Origin: Bdellovibrio sp.
GTDB lineage: Bacteria > Myxococcota > SpSt-1050
Assembly (NCBI GenBank): GCA_020725805.1
Contig: DYEF01000016.1
Span: 1-64,000, forward strand
Reading direction: 5' to 3'
DNA length: 64,000 nucleotides
Of this stretch, positions 16,556-25,757 are shown in pieces. The notes under the pieces were generated by a model. The model searched no databases. It was given only the letters and a program-made list of their open reading frames with translations, and was not told where the DNA came from. Numbering within the stretch: position 1 is the first letter of the stretch; each line of letters begins with the position of its first letter. Both the position numbers and the translations under genes were made by a program.

Positions 16556-18793
16556 ATGAAGAACAGACGAATAAGAAAATTTCACAGTATCGACACAAAT
16601 GAAACCGAATTCGAATACACAGCAGATGAAAACATAGAAGTAAAGGATGATATCTCACTTTTGAGGCTCGTCGATAATTATTTATTTCTGTTTCACAAAT
16701 TAGTAAGCGAAGAATCTGAAAATGAAGAAGCAAAGGACCAGACAGATCTGCTGCTCAGGCAAAGGGATATGATTTCCGCTATCATAGATGGCAAAAAGTG
16801 TATCAGCAACTCCGTGATTACTGAACTCTTAAAGAAGATTCATCTCTCTTTCGAGGAATTTCTGCTTCTGGCCGTGCTACTGATCGAAACTGCCCTCAGC
16901 AATCATCGCTTCTTCATATCAAGGTATTGCGACAAAATCAGGGAATCAGACAGGAGAAAAAACAGGATAGACCCTCTGGAACTGATCTCCGGCGATGATT
17001 ACATCAATCTCAGAGACTTATTGTCTGTTATCGGAGTAAGAAATCCGGAAAATTACGATATCTATATCGGCAGGTTGGAGGAATACGGATTAATAGAAAA
17101 AAAGTTCTTTTCGAAAATAAGACTCGGAGGAAGTGAGACCTATATTAAGTTATCAAGAGAATTGTGCAGTATATTCAACGCCGCTCCTGATGAAGATGAT
17201 TTTGATGACGAAGAGATTCTTCAGATCAAAGCGGACACAATCAGAAAGACTGCATCAAAATACCATATACTGACAGAAGATCCGCTCATTCAGAAAATAC
17301 TCGGGTGTATTACGGACTACAAAAGAATAACAGATACAAAGAATAAAGATATTGAGCCCCCGAAAATTATCCTGTACGGCGAAGATGAAGCACTTGCATC
17401 AGTTACAGCAAAACTCATTGCTTTTGAGCTCAAAACGGGAATTCTGACATACAAATTATGCGAGGATGAAAGCCTCTCATTCTTCTTCCATATAGAAGGA
17501 AGAAGGAAGAAAAGAAGAACGGCCTTAAATATCGAAAACCGGATTTTCAGACTTGCATTCCTCGGTAATTCTCTTCTGAAACTATATATCAGCTCCGGTT
17601 CTGACCTGAGAAGTCTCATACAGTTCTTTTCGGGCAATAAGGATTATGAAAAAACCCCGTATAATCTTCCAATACTGATTCAGGTAAAACATGATATATC
17701 TTCAGACTTTTTACAAACCGATATCTTAAAACATAATATGCACGTATTCAGACTCGACGGTCTTGACAACAGGGCTGCGGCAGCTTATCTGAGTCATCTG
17801 TTAGGCGGGTATAATGTCGAACGGGATACCTTCTTCAAAAATCCGCTTACGAGACTTGGTGAAATCGAACTTATTGCAAAAGTAGCAAACCAGAAAGCCA
17901 CAAAAGAATCCGTGTCCTTAAATGAGAATATCCTTGAGGAATCAAGGAAGATCGTATTATGTGCAATCGAGGCAGACAAGAGCAGAATATCTGATGAAAA
18001 CAGCGAAGAGAATGATTCTGTCTATATAGAAAACAATATCCCTGAAAGATTACCGGATATTATCCTGAACCCGGGCGAAGAGAGAGACCTGAAAAATATT
18101 CTATTTGCAATAAAGAACAAGGAGCGACTCTACAGTGAAATAATAGAGAACAGATTTAACTACGGCAAGGGCATAAAAATACTTTTTTACGGACCGCCCG
18201 GGACCGGTAAGACCTTGTCTGCACGTGTAATCGCCGGTGAGACCGGTATGCCCCTGATATATGTAAGACTTAGTCAGCTCTACAACAAATATGTGGGAGA
18301 TACTGAGAAAAACATCAGAAGATATTTCGAGACAGCGGAAAAAAGGAATGCAATTCTCTTCTTCGACGAGTGTGATTCGCTGATTATGAGCAGGGATAAT
18401 CTCAGCCGCTCATTCGAATTCTCCTTTGCAAACACATTCCTAAAAGAGGTTGAAAACTATAACGGAGTTCTGATTCTTGCAACCAATTATGAAAATATCA
18501 GGGATAAGGCTCTCAACAGAAGGATTCAGTTCTTCCTCAGATTTGAAAACCCCGACTATGAGAGCAGAATCCGTCTTCTCAAAAAGACCATACCGGAAAA
18601 ATATCAAAACGACATAGATCTTTCATCTGTTGCGGAACTCAGATTCAACGGAGGACACCTGAAAAATGTATGGCTCAAGGCAGGAATCGAGATTCTGAAA
18701 GGCAAAAGAGCAGATACTGACTTTTTCATCGATGCATTAAAAGAAGAGATATCGAAGGAGAAGACGGACGAAGATAAGAAAGCAGGTTTCTGA
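16556..18793 (+). CDS. Two-module AAA+ ATPase with degenerate first module
   Basis: The 745-aa protein has an N-terminal helical region (about 1-235), possibly with a winged-helix-like part. A first AAA-like module (about 250-440) has lost its P-loop and reads ILYGEDEALASVT. The second module (about 530-730) is intact, with GPPGTGKT, FFDECDSL, sensor-1 ATNYENI, a putative arginine finger in NRRIQF, and a sensor-2 GGHLKNV. This resembles bacterial Cdc48/FtsH-like AAA proteins lacking a protease domain, so it probably remodels proteins. GGGAGG precedes the ATG. It lies downstream of the zinc-ribbon gene and opposite the WYL regulator, and is followed by a terminator. Confidence 0.85.
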   Translation: MKNRRIRKFHSIDTNETEFEYTADENIEVKDDISLLRLVDNYLFLFHKLVSEESENEEAKDQTDLLLRQRDMISAIIDGKKCISNSVITELLKKIHLSFEEFLLLAVLLIETALSNHRFFISRYCDKIRESDRRKNRIDPLELISGDDYINLRDLLSVIGVRNPENYDIYIGRLEEYGLIEKKFFSKIRLGGSETYIKLSRELCSIFNAAPDEDDFDDEEILQIKADTIRKTASKYHILTEDPLIQKILGCITDYKRITDTKNKDIEPPKIILYGEDEALASVTAKLIAFELKTGILTYKLCEDESLSFFFHIEGRRKKRRTALNIENRIFRLAFLGNSLLKLYISSGSDLRSLIQFFSGNKDYEKTPYNLPILIQVKHDISSDFLQTDILKHNMHVFRLDGLDNRAAAAYLSHLLGGYNVERDTFFKNPLTRLGEIELIAKVANQKATKESVSLNENILEESRKIVLCAIEADKSRISDENSEENDSVYIENNIPERLPDIILNPGEERDLKNILFAIKNKERLYSEIIENRFNYGKGIKILFYGPPGTGKTLSARVIAGETGMPLIYVRLSQLYNKYVGDTEKNIRRYFETAEKRNAILFFDECDSLIMSRDNLSRSFEFSFANTFLKEVENYNGVLILATNYENIRDKALNRRIQFFLRFENPDYESRIRLLKKTIPEKYQNDIDLSSVAELRFNGGHLKNVWLKAGIEILKGKRADTDFFIDALKEEISKEKTDEDKKAGF

Positions 18794-18794
18794 T

Positions 18795-18830
18795 AAAGGG
18801 TCTCTCATGGGGGGAAGGCCCTTTATTTTT
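18795..18830 (+). terminator. Rho-independent terminator after the AAA+ gene
   Basis: AAAGGG(TC) pairs with (GG)CCCTTT around a short loop, directly followed by ATTTTTTA. It begins two bases after the stop of the AAA+ gene and ends the zinc-ribbon/AAA+ operon before the tRNA genes. Confidence 0.65.
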
Positions 18831-18876
18831 TACTTGAAATATTACTAAAATAATTTAATATGTGTTTCCTTTTTGA

Positions 18877-18968
18877 GGAGAGATGGCTGAGTGGTCGAAA
18901 GCACCGGTCTTGAAAACCGGCAGGGCGCTTAGTCGCCCTCGAGAGTTCGAATCTCTCTCTCTCCGCCA
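18877..18968 (+). tRNA. tRNA-Ser (anticodon TGA)
   Basis: The acceptor GGAGAGA pairs with TCTCTCC before discriminator G and an encoded CCA. The anticodon loop CTTGAAA is closed by CCGGT/ACCGG, giving anticodon TGA for UCA codons. A long variable arm (about GGGCGC...GCCC) marks class II tRNA-Ser, and the T arm contains GTTCGAATC. Confidence 0.96.
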
Positions 18969-18972
18969 GAAT

Positions 18973-19063
18973 GGAGAGGTGGCCGAGTGGCCGAAGGCGG
19001 CGGTTTGCTAAACCGTTATACGGTCGAAAGTCCGTATCCAGGGTTCGAATCCCTGCCTCTCCG
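18973..19063 (+). tRNA. tRNA-Ser (anticodon GCT)
   Basis: The acceptor GGAGAGG pairs with CCTCTCC, and the anticodon loop TTGCTAA gives GCT for AGC/AGU codons. The long variable arm (TACGG...CCGTA) is class II. CCA is not encoded; the gene is followed directly by a T-rich stretch that may end transcription. It lies four bases after the first tRNA-Ser, so they are probably one transcript. Confidence 0.96.
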
Positions 19064-19077
19064 TTTTATTTTTTGAT

Positions 19078-22000
19078 TCATTCCAGAATACTGCAACCAC
19101 AACCTGAAGATTCTGCATCTCCGGGCATCTGTGTTGTATTCCCGTCCGGCTTATCGATTATTATACTTCCGTCCCTGCCGGCATCAGAAAGAGAAACGTC
19201 AGACTTTACATCAGTAAGAGAAGTGTCTGCTACAATATCAGTCGAGGCATCGATACCGGTATCCGTTGTGTCTTCTGTCCCCGCATCCGGTAACTGATTT
19301 ACTTCAAAGACTGCATTACAGCTCATATTTTTATTCATTTTCAGTTCGCAGGTAGTTTCAGAGTGACAATCCAGACAATCACCTTCCCATCCCACAAATA
19401 CTGAATTTAAACCCGGCTTTGCAGTAAGAATAACTTTGGTATTATAAACATATTTCTCACTACAATCACTTCCGCAATCAATACCAGATGGTTCACTCAC
19501 AACTGTTCCGCTCCCGCTTCCTGAAAGAGAGATGGACATACCATACAGATTTGAAAATATTACATCAACGCTGCAATCAGACTTGACAGGTCCAACCTCG
19601 TAGATATTTCCTGTCATAGAACCAACACAGCTTCCCGCCATATCACTTACATAGTATCCTTCTGCCGGAGTAATAGTGCAGACTGATTTTGAATTGTGAG
19701 GTACGGGATTCGGGTCACAGCTGACATTCCCTCCCTCTACAGGATCAACCGATGTCGAGATTGCATATTTGTTGAGAGTAAATGTAGCCTCTGCTGACTT
19801 TGCACTGTTCAGATTTTCAAAACTGCAGACCGCTATACTGGTATCATTTCCTGTCGATACACCATCACACACCGACCACTTTACAGTTGAACCTTCGTCT
19901 GATGTGGCAGAGAGAACTACATTTGAACCATAATCAAAATCTGCCGAACCTGAAGATAAGAACGGGTAAGCAAAAGAGATACCCTGCGGGTCAGAACTGA
20001 TACTACCGCTTCCGTCACCCTTTGCGGTTGCTGTTACCGAAAACTTATCCAGTAAGAAGTTAGCGATACAATTTATGTCCGAATTCATAGTTATATTACA
20101 GCTGTAATTCTTCTGACAGGAGGCACAGTCCCCGCCCCATCCGTCAAAAGACGAACCGATACCCGGAAAACTCCTAAGTTCTATGCTCGCAGCAGGGAGA
20201 AAATCGTATGAGCAGACAGTAGGACAATTAATATAATCAATATTACCGGAGACATTATAAGAGACCTTGCCGTTTCCGTTAATTGCAATATTCAGCTTAT
20301 ATCCTTTCAAAAAATACTGATAAATAAACTCTTCTATGTAAGAAGATGCGTTGCGATTTGCTCCTTTGACAAATCCCTTGAATTTTATATAACCTGTCTT
20401 ATTAACAGGGAGTTTACCGGTATTAAATTCCCATCCCGATGAAATCCTGCTTGCAAATCCTATAGATGTCCAGTTTGTCATATCAGGAGAATCTTCAACA
20501 ACCACATATTCCATTTTCGGCTTCGAACCGCCCCTCGTCCATTTTATTGTATCCTGATTTGATGAAAGTACAATACCCTGAACAGCATATACGTCGTTAT
20601 TGATTCTGGCTAAATACTTAATCGGGACTGTATCTATTACACTGAAAAGACCATCAATAAGTATCTTGCCATCCGGCTGAATGAGTATACCGTGTACAGT
20701 GTTGTTAATATCCAGACTAAATGACCCGATAACTCCTCCGCTCTTGTTTAATCTGGCAAGATTTTTAACTGGCTGCCCGCCTATGTTGGTGAACTCCCCG
20801 CCAACAATTATATCCTCATTTTCCTGAACGGAAACAGCAATCACATTACCATCAGGGTTAGGATTGAATGATGTATCCACACTTCCGTCGCTGTTTAATC
20901 TCGCAAGATATCTGATATTCGAGCCACCGATATTCGTAAAGTAACCTGCCACCAGTATCTTTCCGTCACTCTGAAGAGCAATCGATAAAATACTGCCATT
21001 CGGATTAGGCTTGAAACCTGTATCAACCGAACCATTGAAATTTACTCTTGCCAGCCTTGAAATTGAATTGTTACCTATCTGAGTAAATTCACCACCCAAA
21101 AGCACCTTATTGTCCGGCTGAACTGCTATTGAATTTACCCTGCCATTCGGATTAGGCTTGAACGCGAGAGGATACAGAGAACCATCCTGTAACAGAATCG
21201 CATATCTTGAGAGAGCCTCGCCCTTTATCTCAGTAAAATCACCACCAACTATTATATAATTTTCTTTGGTTATGGCTATTGCTAATACTTCGTTATTGGG
21301 GGATGGCTTGAAATTGAGGTCCAGACTGCCGTCTGGTTTATAACGGGCAAGATACTGATTTGAGGCACCACCCACATTTGTAAACAAACCACCAAGGTAG
21401 AGATAATAGTCTCTGTCAAAAGCAAGAGTATAAATCGAATCATTTATGATTACACTGGGCGCAGTATGCAATGTGCCGTTCGGATTCAGTATTGCCAGTT
21501 TGGTGCTGATGTTACTTCCAATATATGTAAAAGCCCCTCCGATTACAATCTTATCATCGGTTCTGACAGATATAGCACTAACAGTATTATTCGGACTTGG
21601 GTTAAAGCCCGTTTCCAGTGTCCCGTCGGAATACAGTCTTGCTACCTTCTGCTTCGTTACACCGTTTATATTGGTAAAATCACCACCTACTATAATCTTA
21701 CCATCTCTCTGTACTCCGAATGCAAAGACATTGCTGCTCGCACTAACAGGAAAACTGTTGTCATAACTACCTGACGGAGTCAACATTGCAAACCGAGATG
21801 CAGCCGTCTGACCTACTTTGCCAAATGTCCCGCCTATGAGTATCCTGCCATCAGAAAGAAGACTCAATGCATAAACGGAATTATCAACTGCCGGCAGGAA
21901 ACTGTCATCTATGGAGCCATTGGCATTTATTCTGGCAACCCGACCTGTTGAAAAATTTCCAACACCTGTAAAACTACCTCCTATGACAATCTTATCATCC

Positions 22001-22719
22001 ACCTGAACCTGAGCGGTATATATGTCGCCATAAACTGCAGGTTTGAAATTGTTATCGAGGGTCCCGTCAGTATTGAGCCTTGCTATTCTGCTGTATGAAA
22101 TACCGTTTATGGATGTGAAACTTCCGCATATAATAATCTTACCGTCAGACTGCTGACCGATTGCATATACAGTATTGCCGACATTCGGAGGATTGAATGT
22201 GGTATCGAGTGAACCGTCAGAATTGAGTCTGGCAATCCTTACTCTGGTTATACCGTTTACGTTAGAGAAATTACCGCCGATTAATATCTTCCCTCCGGTC
22301 TGGATATATATAGCCTGAACATCCTTATCGATTACCGGATTAAATGCTGTGTCAAGCGTGCCGTCTGAATTGAGCCTTGCAAGATACTTTCTCGAAACCC
22401 CTCCGACAGTCGTAAAATCACCGCCGATCAATATCTTCTTGTCGGATTGAACAGCAATTGCCCTTACAAAATTATCAGCAGACGGGTCAAAGGTGGTATC
22501 CAGAGTCCCGTCAGTATTAAGACGTGCCACATACTTCCTCGTAAGACCGTTTACATTCTGAAATGAACCTCCAATTACTATCTTTCCATCAATCTGAACG
22601 GAGATGCTGAATACCGAACCTGAACCAAGATATGCGTTAAATCCATCATCAACCGAAGCAGCATATACATTCATCGCCAGTAAAAGAAAGAATAAACAAA
22701 AACACACACAATTTCTCAT
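19078..22719 (-). CDS. Secreted delta-60 repeat protein with SGCGC C-terminus
   Basis: A signal peptide (ending near NVYAAS) leads into about 14 delta-60 repeats of roughly 50 residues with the core GGxFTNxxG...ARLNxDGTLD, a predicted beta-propeller-like array. It is followed by InlB/'divergent' beta repeats containing GWGGDC and GWEGDC with many Cys. A short Asp/Thr-rich linker and the end ESSGCGCSILE complete the chain, closely matching the end of the deiminase-like protein at 12.7 kb. AGGAGG precedes the ATG. It is probably a surface or extracellular protein; the ligand is unknown. Confidence 0.88.
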   Translation of the reverse strand: MRNCVCFCLFFLLLAMNVYAASVDDGFNAYLGSGSVFSISVQIDGKIVIGGSFQNVNGLTRKYVARLNTDGTLDTTFDPSADNFVRAIAVQSDKKILIGGDFTTVGGVSRKYLARLNSDGTLDTAFNPVIDKDVQAIYIQTGGKILIGGNFSNVNGITRVRIARLNSDGSLDTTFNPPNVGNTVYAIGQQSDGKIIICGSFTSINGISYSRIARLNTDGTLDNNFKPAVYGDIYTAQVQVDDKIVIGGSFTGVGNFSTGRVARINANGSIDDSFLPAVDNSVYALSLLSDGRILIGGTFGKVGQTAASRFAMLTPSGSYDNSFPVSASSNVFAFGVQRDGKIIVGGDFTNINGVTKQKVARLYSDGTLETGFNPSPNNTVSAISVRTDDKIVIGGAFTYIGSNISTKLAILNPNGTLHTAPSVIINDSIYTLAFDRDYYLYLGGLFTNVGGASNQYLARYKPDGSLDLNFKPSPNNEVLAIAITKENYIIVGGDFTEIKGEALSRYAILLQDGSLYPLAFKPNPNGRVNSIAVQPDNKVLLGGEFTQIGNNSISRLARVNFNGSVDTGFKPNPNGSILSIALQSDGKILVAGYFTNIGGSNIRYLARLNSDGSVDTSFNPNPDGNVIAVSVQENEDIIVGGEFTNIGGQPVKNLARLNKSGGVIGSFSLDINNTVHGILIQPDGKILIDGLFSVIDTVPIKYLARINNDVYAVQGIVLSSNQDTIKWTRGGSKPKMEYVVVEDSPDMTNWTSIGFASRISSGWEFNTGKLPVNKTGYIKFKGFVKGANRNASSYIEEFIYQYFLKGYKLNIAINGNGKVSYNVSGNIDYINCPTVCSYDFLPAASIELRSFPGIGSSFDGWGGDCASCQKNYSCNITMNSDINCIANFLLDKFSVTATAKGDGSGSISSDPQGISFAYPFLSSGSADFDYGSNVVLSATSDEGSTVKWSVCDGVSTGNDTSIAVCSFENLNSAKSAEATFTLNKYAISTSVDPVEGGNVSCDPNPVPHNSKSVCTITPAEGYYVSDMAGSCVGSMTGNIYEVGPVKSDCSVDVIFSNLYGMSISLSGSGSGTVVSEPSGIDCGSDCSEKYVYNTKVILTAKPGLNSVFVGWEGDCLDCHSETTCELKMNKNMSCNAVFEVNQLPDAGTEDTTDTGIDASTDIVADTSLTDVKSDVSLSDAGRDGSIIIDKPDGNTTQMPGDAESSGCGCSILE

Positions 22720-22818
22720 AAATCCTCCTGAGTACTTTTTACTTGTAAAATATGTCCACCAAATTTAATTAATCTTATAAGGGATTAAATTAAACGCTGG
22801 ACAATCCCACAACTATTG

Positions 22819-22846
22819 ATATTACAATGTAATCGGATTTTGTCAA
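22819..22846 (-). promoter_or_regulatory. Candidate promoter and operator for the delta-60 gene
   Basis: On the minus strand a consensus TTGACA (22841-22846) and TAATAT (22819-22824) are 16 bases apart. A perfect palindrome ATTACA-a-TGTAAT (22821-22833) overlaps the -10, as expected of a repressor site. It lies about 100 bases upstream of the ATG, leaving a moderate leader. Confidence 0.5.
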
Positions 22847-22920
22847 ACAGATTTGACTTTTATTTATTGAAATTGACCCAATTATCATATAGAAGATGAT
22901 TTGACCAAAAGGAGATATCT

Positions 22921-24480
22921 ATGTCCCAAAGAGAGCTCTGGGCGACCAGAATAGGACTGATTCTTGCAATGGCCGGAAATGCCGTCGGTATGGGGAATTT
23001 TTTAAGATTCCCTGCACAGGCCGCAAAGAACGGGGGCGGCGCATTCATAATACCGTACTTCATAGCACTTATCCTTATGGGCGTTCCACTTATGTGGCTC
23101 GAATGGAGTATGGGGAAGATCGGAGCCAGAGAGAAGAGACATACAACTATATCTATATTTGAAGTCCTGTGGAAGAATCCCATCTCAAAATATCTGGGTT
23201 CGATCGGAGTATCCCTTACAATGATGTTTGTCGTTTATTATATGGTGATTGAGTCGTGGACACTGATGTATACATTCTTCTCTATCAAAGGTTCTTTTAT
23301 GAATGTCGGCTCAATAGAGAATATGCGCAATTTTCTATATCAGTTTCAGGGAGTCGAGAGCGGGGAATTCTTCTCATCAGACCTCACTATGCTTCTTGGC
23401 TGGATAATCATTGTGGCTATAAATGTTTATATCCTCTACAGGGGTGTTTCACAGGGGATAGAAAAACTCGCATATATTGCTATGCCACTTCTGATTCTCT
23501 TTGCAATCATTCTCGTGATAAGGGTCTTTACACTCGGAACTCCGGACCCAAGCGTTCCGGAAAATTCGGTTCAATCGGGACTTGCATGGCTCTACAATCC
23601 CGACTTTTCGAAACTCGCCTTCTTCTCGGTCTGGCTTGCAGCGGCAGGGCAGATATTCTACACACTCTCAATCGGTCAGGGTACAGTTCAGACCTATGCC
23701 TCCTATGCACCGGAAAAACAGGACGTGGCACTGACAGGACTTACCACAGCCTCGACAAATGAATTCTGTGAAGTAGTACTCGGTGGTTCAATAGCCATAC
23801 CGGTAGCCGTAGCATATTTCGGGATTCAGACCACGATGCTGATCGCACAGAAAGGGAGTTTCGACATAGGTTTCGTGGCTATGCCCATAATCTTTACAAA
23901 AATACCCCTCGGGGCATTATTCGGGGCGATATGGTTTCTGCTGCTCTTCTTTGCAGGGCTTACAAGCAGTGTCGCACTTACCTCTCCATTTATAGCGTTT
24001 CTGCGGGAAAAATTCGGTCTGAACCGCACAAAGGCCGTCCTGCTTACAGGAATAATACTCTTTCTATTCGGACTTCCGAATGCCCTTTTCATAAAGTTCG
24101 GCTATCTCGACCAGTATGACTTCTGGATAGGGACCGTCGCACTTGTCGTTTTTGCACTAATCGAGGTTATCGTCTATGCATGGATTTACGGAGGTGAGAA
24201 GATGTGGGAAGAACTGACCGGCAACGCAGATATCAGGATACCCAGAATATTCTATTACGTCATAAAATACATAGTGCCTTTGTATCTGATTATTTTACTT
24301 TCGGGCTGGCTCTATCAGGACCTCTCATCTGACAAATCAGAGATTCTGCTGAAAGGGATTGAGGAAGAAAAGATTCCCTATATCTGGCTTGCGAGAATCT
24401 CCCTTATATCTTTCTTCCTCTTTGTTGCTGTCCTAATTAAAATTCCATTTAGAAAGAAGGAGGAGGCAAATGAAGCTTAA
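22921..24480 (+). CDS. Sodium-dependent transporter, NSS (SNF) family
   Basis: This inner-membrane Na+ symporter of the neurotransmitter:sodium symporter family probably imports an amino acid. The first helix carries GNAVGMGNFLRFP, the unwound sodium and substrate site of LeuT/MhsT relatives. About 11-12 hydrophobic helices span the 519 aa. AAGGAG precedes the ATG. It overlaps a 35-codon gene that resembles the MetS subunit, which suggests a two-subunit MetPS-type carrier for methionine/alanine or a similar substrate. The substrate is inferred. Confidence 0.93.
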   Translation: MSQRELWATRIGLILAMAGNAVGMGNFLRFPAQAAKNGGGAFIIPYFIALILMGVPLMWLEWSMGKIGAREKRHTTISIFEVLWKNPISKYLGSIGVSLTMMFVVYYMVIESWTLMYTFFSIKGSFMNVGSIENMRNFLYQFQGVESGEFFSSDLTMLLGWIIIVAINVYILYRGVSQGIEKLAYIAMPLLILFAIILVIRVFTLGTPDPSVPENSVQSGLAWLYNPDFSKLAFFSVWLAAAGQIFYTLSIGQGTVQTYASYAPEKQDVALTGLTTASTNEFCEVVLGGSIAIPVAVAYFGIQTTMLIAQKGSFDIGFVAMPIIFTKIPLGALFGAIWFLLLFFAGLTSSVALTSPFIAFLREKFGLNRTKAVLLTGIILFLFGLPNALFIKFGYLDQYDFWIGTVALVVFALIEVIVYAWIYGGEKMWEELTGNADIRIPRIFYYVIKYIVPLYLIILLSGWLYQDLSSDKSEILLKGIEEEKIPYIWLARISLISFFLFVAVLIKIPFRKKEEANEA

Positions 24481-24577
24481 CATATACGGACTTATTATTA
24501 TGATATCGAGCTGGACCCTCATCACAGGCATTTTCGTTTACTGCTATTATAAGGTGCTCAAAACAGAGAAAAAGTAG
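24470..24577 (+). CDS. 35-aa single-helix MetS-like transporter subunit (absent from ORF track)
   Basis: The ATG lies inside the last codons of the symporter gene, with AGGAGG six to eight bases upstream, so translation is coupled. The product is MKLNIYGLIIM followed by a hydrophobic helix to about residue 27 and a basic YYKVLKTEKK end, i.e. one membrane segment with a positive cytoplasmic tail. This is the size and position of MetS, the small subunit of bacterial NSS transporters. It is too short for the ORF track. Confidence 0.75.
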   Translation: MKLNIYGLIIMISSWTLITGIFVYCYYKVLKTEKK

Positions 24578-24665
24578 AGAATCAGTTTCATTTCACAGGT
24601 CTTTTTAATTATAAAAGCCGAATTTATTTATTGCCAAATTTCAGCTAAATGTTTATATATCCATT

Positions 24666-25757
24666 ATGCCTTCTTTTATGACAGAATATATTAATGATGC
24701 CTTTGTACTGAAAATCTGTATCGGTTGCATAATTCTTCAGATTACTCTGATATTTATCCTCTTTCTTTTTTACCTGAAGAATATGTTCTCCCGCCTTCTG
24801 AAACAATACGTGCTTGAAAAATATGAGTATTATATTATGGAGGCCGCACTCGGTAAAGTAGACAAGACATCTCCCCTGTTTCGGACCGCACCATTTATTA
24901 GGAAAATTTTGAGGATAATAATCATAAACAAAATAATGTCAGTTGGCGGCGACGCCCGCAAGGGGCTCATTGAACTATACAAGGATTTGGGTTTCGACAG
25001 ATATGACGAGAAGTTGCTCCGCTCCCGGAAATGGTATCACCGTCTCAGTGCAGTCACATCACTGACAATAACAAAATCCGAAATATTAAAAAATTCAGCC
25101 TGCTTGATCCTGAAAGACAGAAATCTCTCTGTCAGGGTCTCGGTAATCAAGGCAATATCTGTACTGAATCTGAAAGAAAATATCAGTGAAATAATAAAGT
25201 GTATGGAGACCCTACCTGACTGGGTAAATGAGAGAATAATACCGCTTCTTATGAGAATCGAAAAAATCCCCTATGATGAAGTAATGAAGATATTCAACAG
25301 CAGCCCGGCCCGTGTAAAAAGATACATTGCACCGCTGCTCTTTGATACAGACAGGGAGCAGGCACTATGGGACCTTACCAATAATTTTAATGAATATGAC
25401 TTTGAGACCCAGATATCCATTGTAAAATCGATATACAAAATCGACAGTATTGATAAAATTATTGGGTTTGCCGAGACAATAATGAATTCGGACAAATGGG
25501 AGCTTAAATCACAACTGACAAAATCACTCGGTATGATTAAGGATGAAAAGGCGCTACCTTTCCTTATCAAAGGTCTCGATGACAAAAACTGGTTCGTCAG
25601 ATATAACTCGGCTGTTTCCATAGCTTCGTTCGGGGAGAAGGGACTGGAAATGCTTGCCGAATTTGCCGGGTCAAAATCAGGGTTCAAATCGGATATATCA
25701 AAATACATCCTCGACCTCTCCAGATACGGTTTTCTGAATGAGGAGATGCGGGTATGA
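24666..25757 (+). CDS. Membrane-anchored HEAT-repeat protein
   Basis: One N-terminal transmembrane helix (about residues 16-38) is followed by a cytoplasmic alpha-solenoid of HEAT-like repeats, e.g. SRKWYHRLSAVTSL, LKDRNLSVRVSVIKA and LDDKNWFVRYNSAVS. It likely scaffolds other proteins. The gene overlaps the next by four bases, and that gene encodes a degenerate membrane glycosyltransferase; HEAT/glycosyltransferase pairs are a known neighbourhood type. No clear Shine-Dalgarno is visible, so the start could be the ATG at 24678 (MTEYIND). Confidence 0.75.
   Translation: MPSFMTEYINDAFVLKICIGCIILQITLIFILFLFYLKNMFSRLLKQYVLEKYEYYIMEAALGKVDKTSPLFRTAPFIRKILRIIIINKIMSVGGDARKGLIELYKDLGFDRYDEKLLRSRKWYHRLSAVTSLTITKSEILKNSACLILKDRNLSVRVSVIKAISVLNLKENISEIIKCMETLPDWVNERIIPLLMRIEKIPYDEVMKIFNSSPARVKRYIAPLLFDTDREQALWDLTNNFNEYDFETQISIVKSIYKIDSIDKIIGFAETIMNSDKWELKSQLTKSLGMIKDEKALPFLIKGLDDKNWFVRYNSAVSIASFGEKGLEMLAEFAGSKSGFKSDISKYILDLSRYGFLNEEMRV

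Noticed and set aside
17300-17880. Pseudogene or frameshift in the AAA+ gene
   Set aside because: The first module lacks a P-loop, but the frame is continuous and degenerate first modules are common in tandem AAA proteins.
18800-19080. Integrase or attachment site beside the tRNA-Ser genes
   Set aside because: No integrase gene and no partial tRNA copy is visible in the window, so an island boundary cannot be claimed.
18971-19297. 108-aa ORF across the second tRNA-Ser
   Set aside because: It begins inside a tRNA gene and continues antisense to the delta-60 gene.
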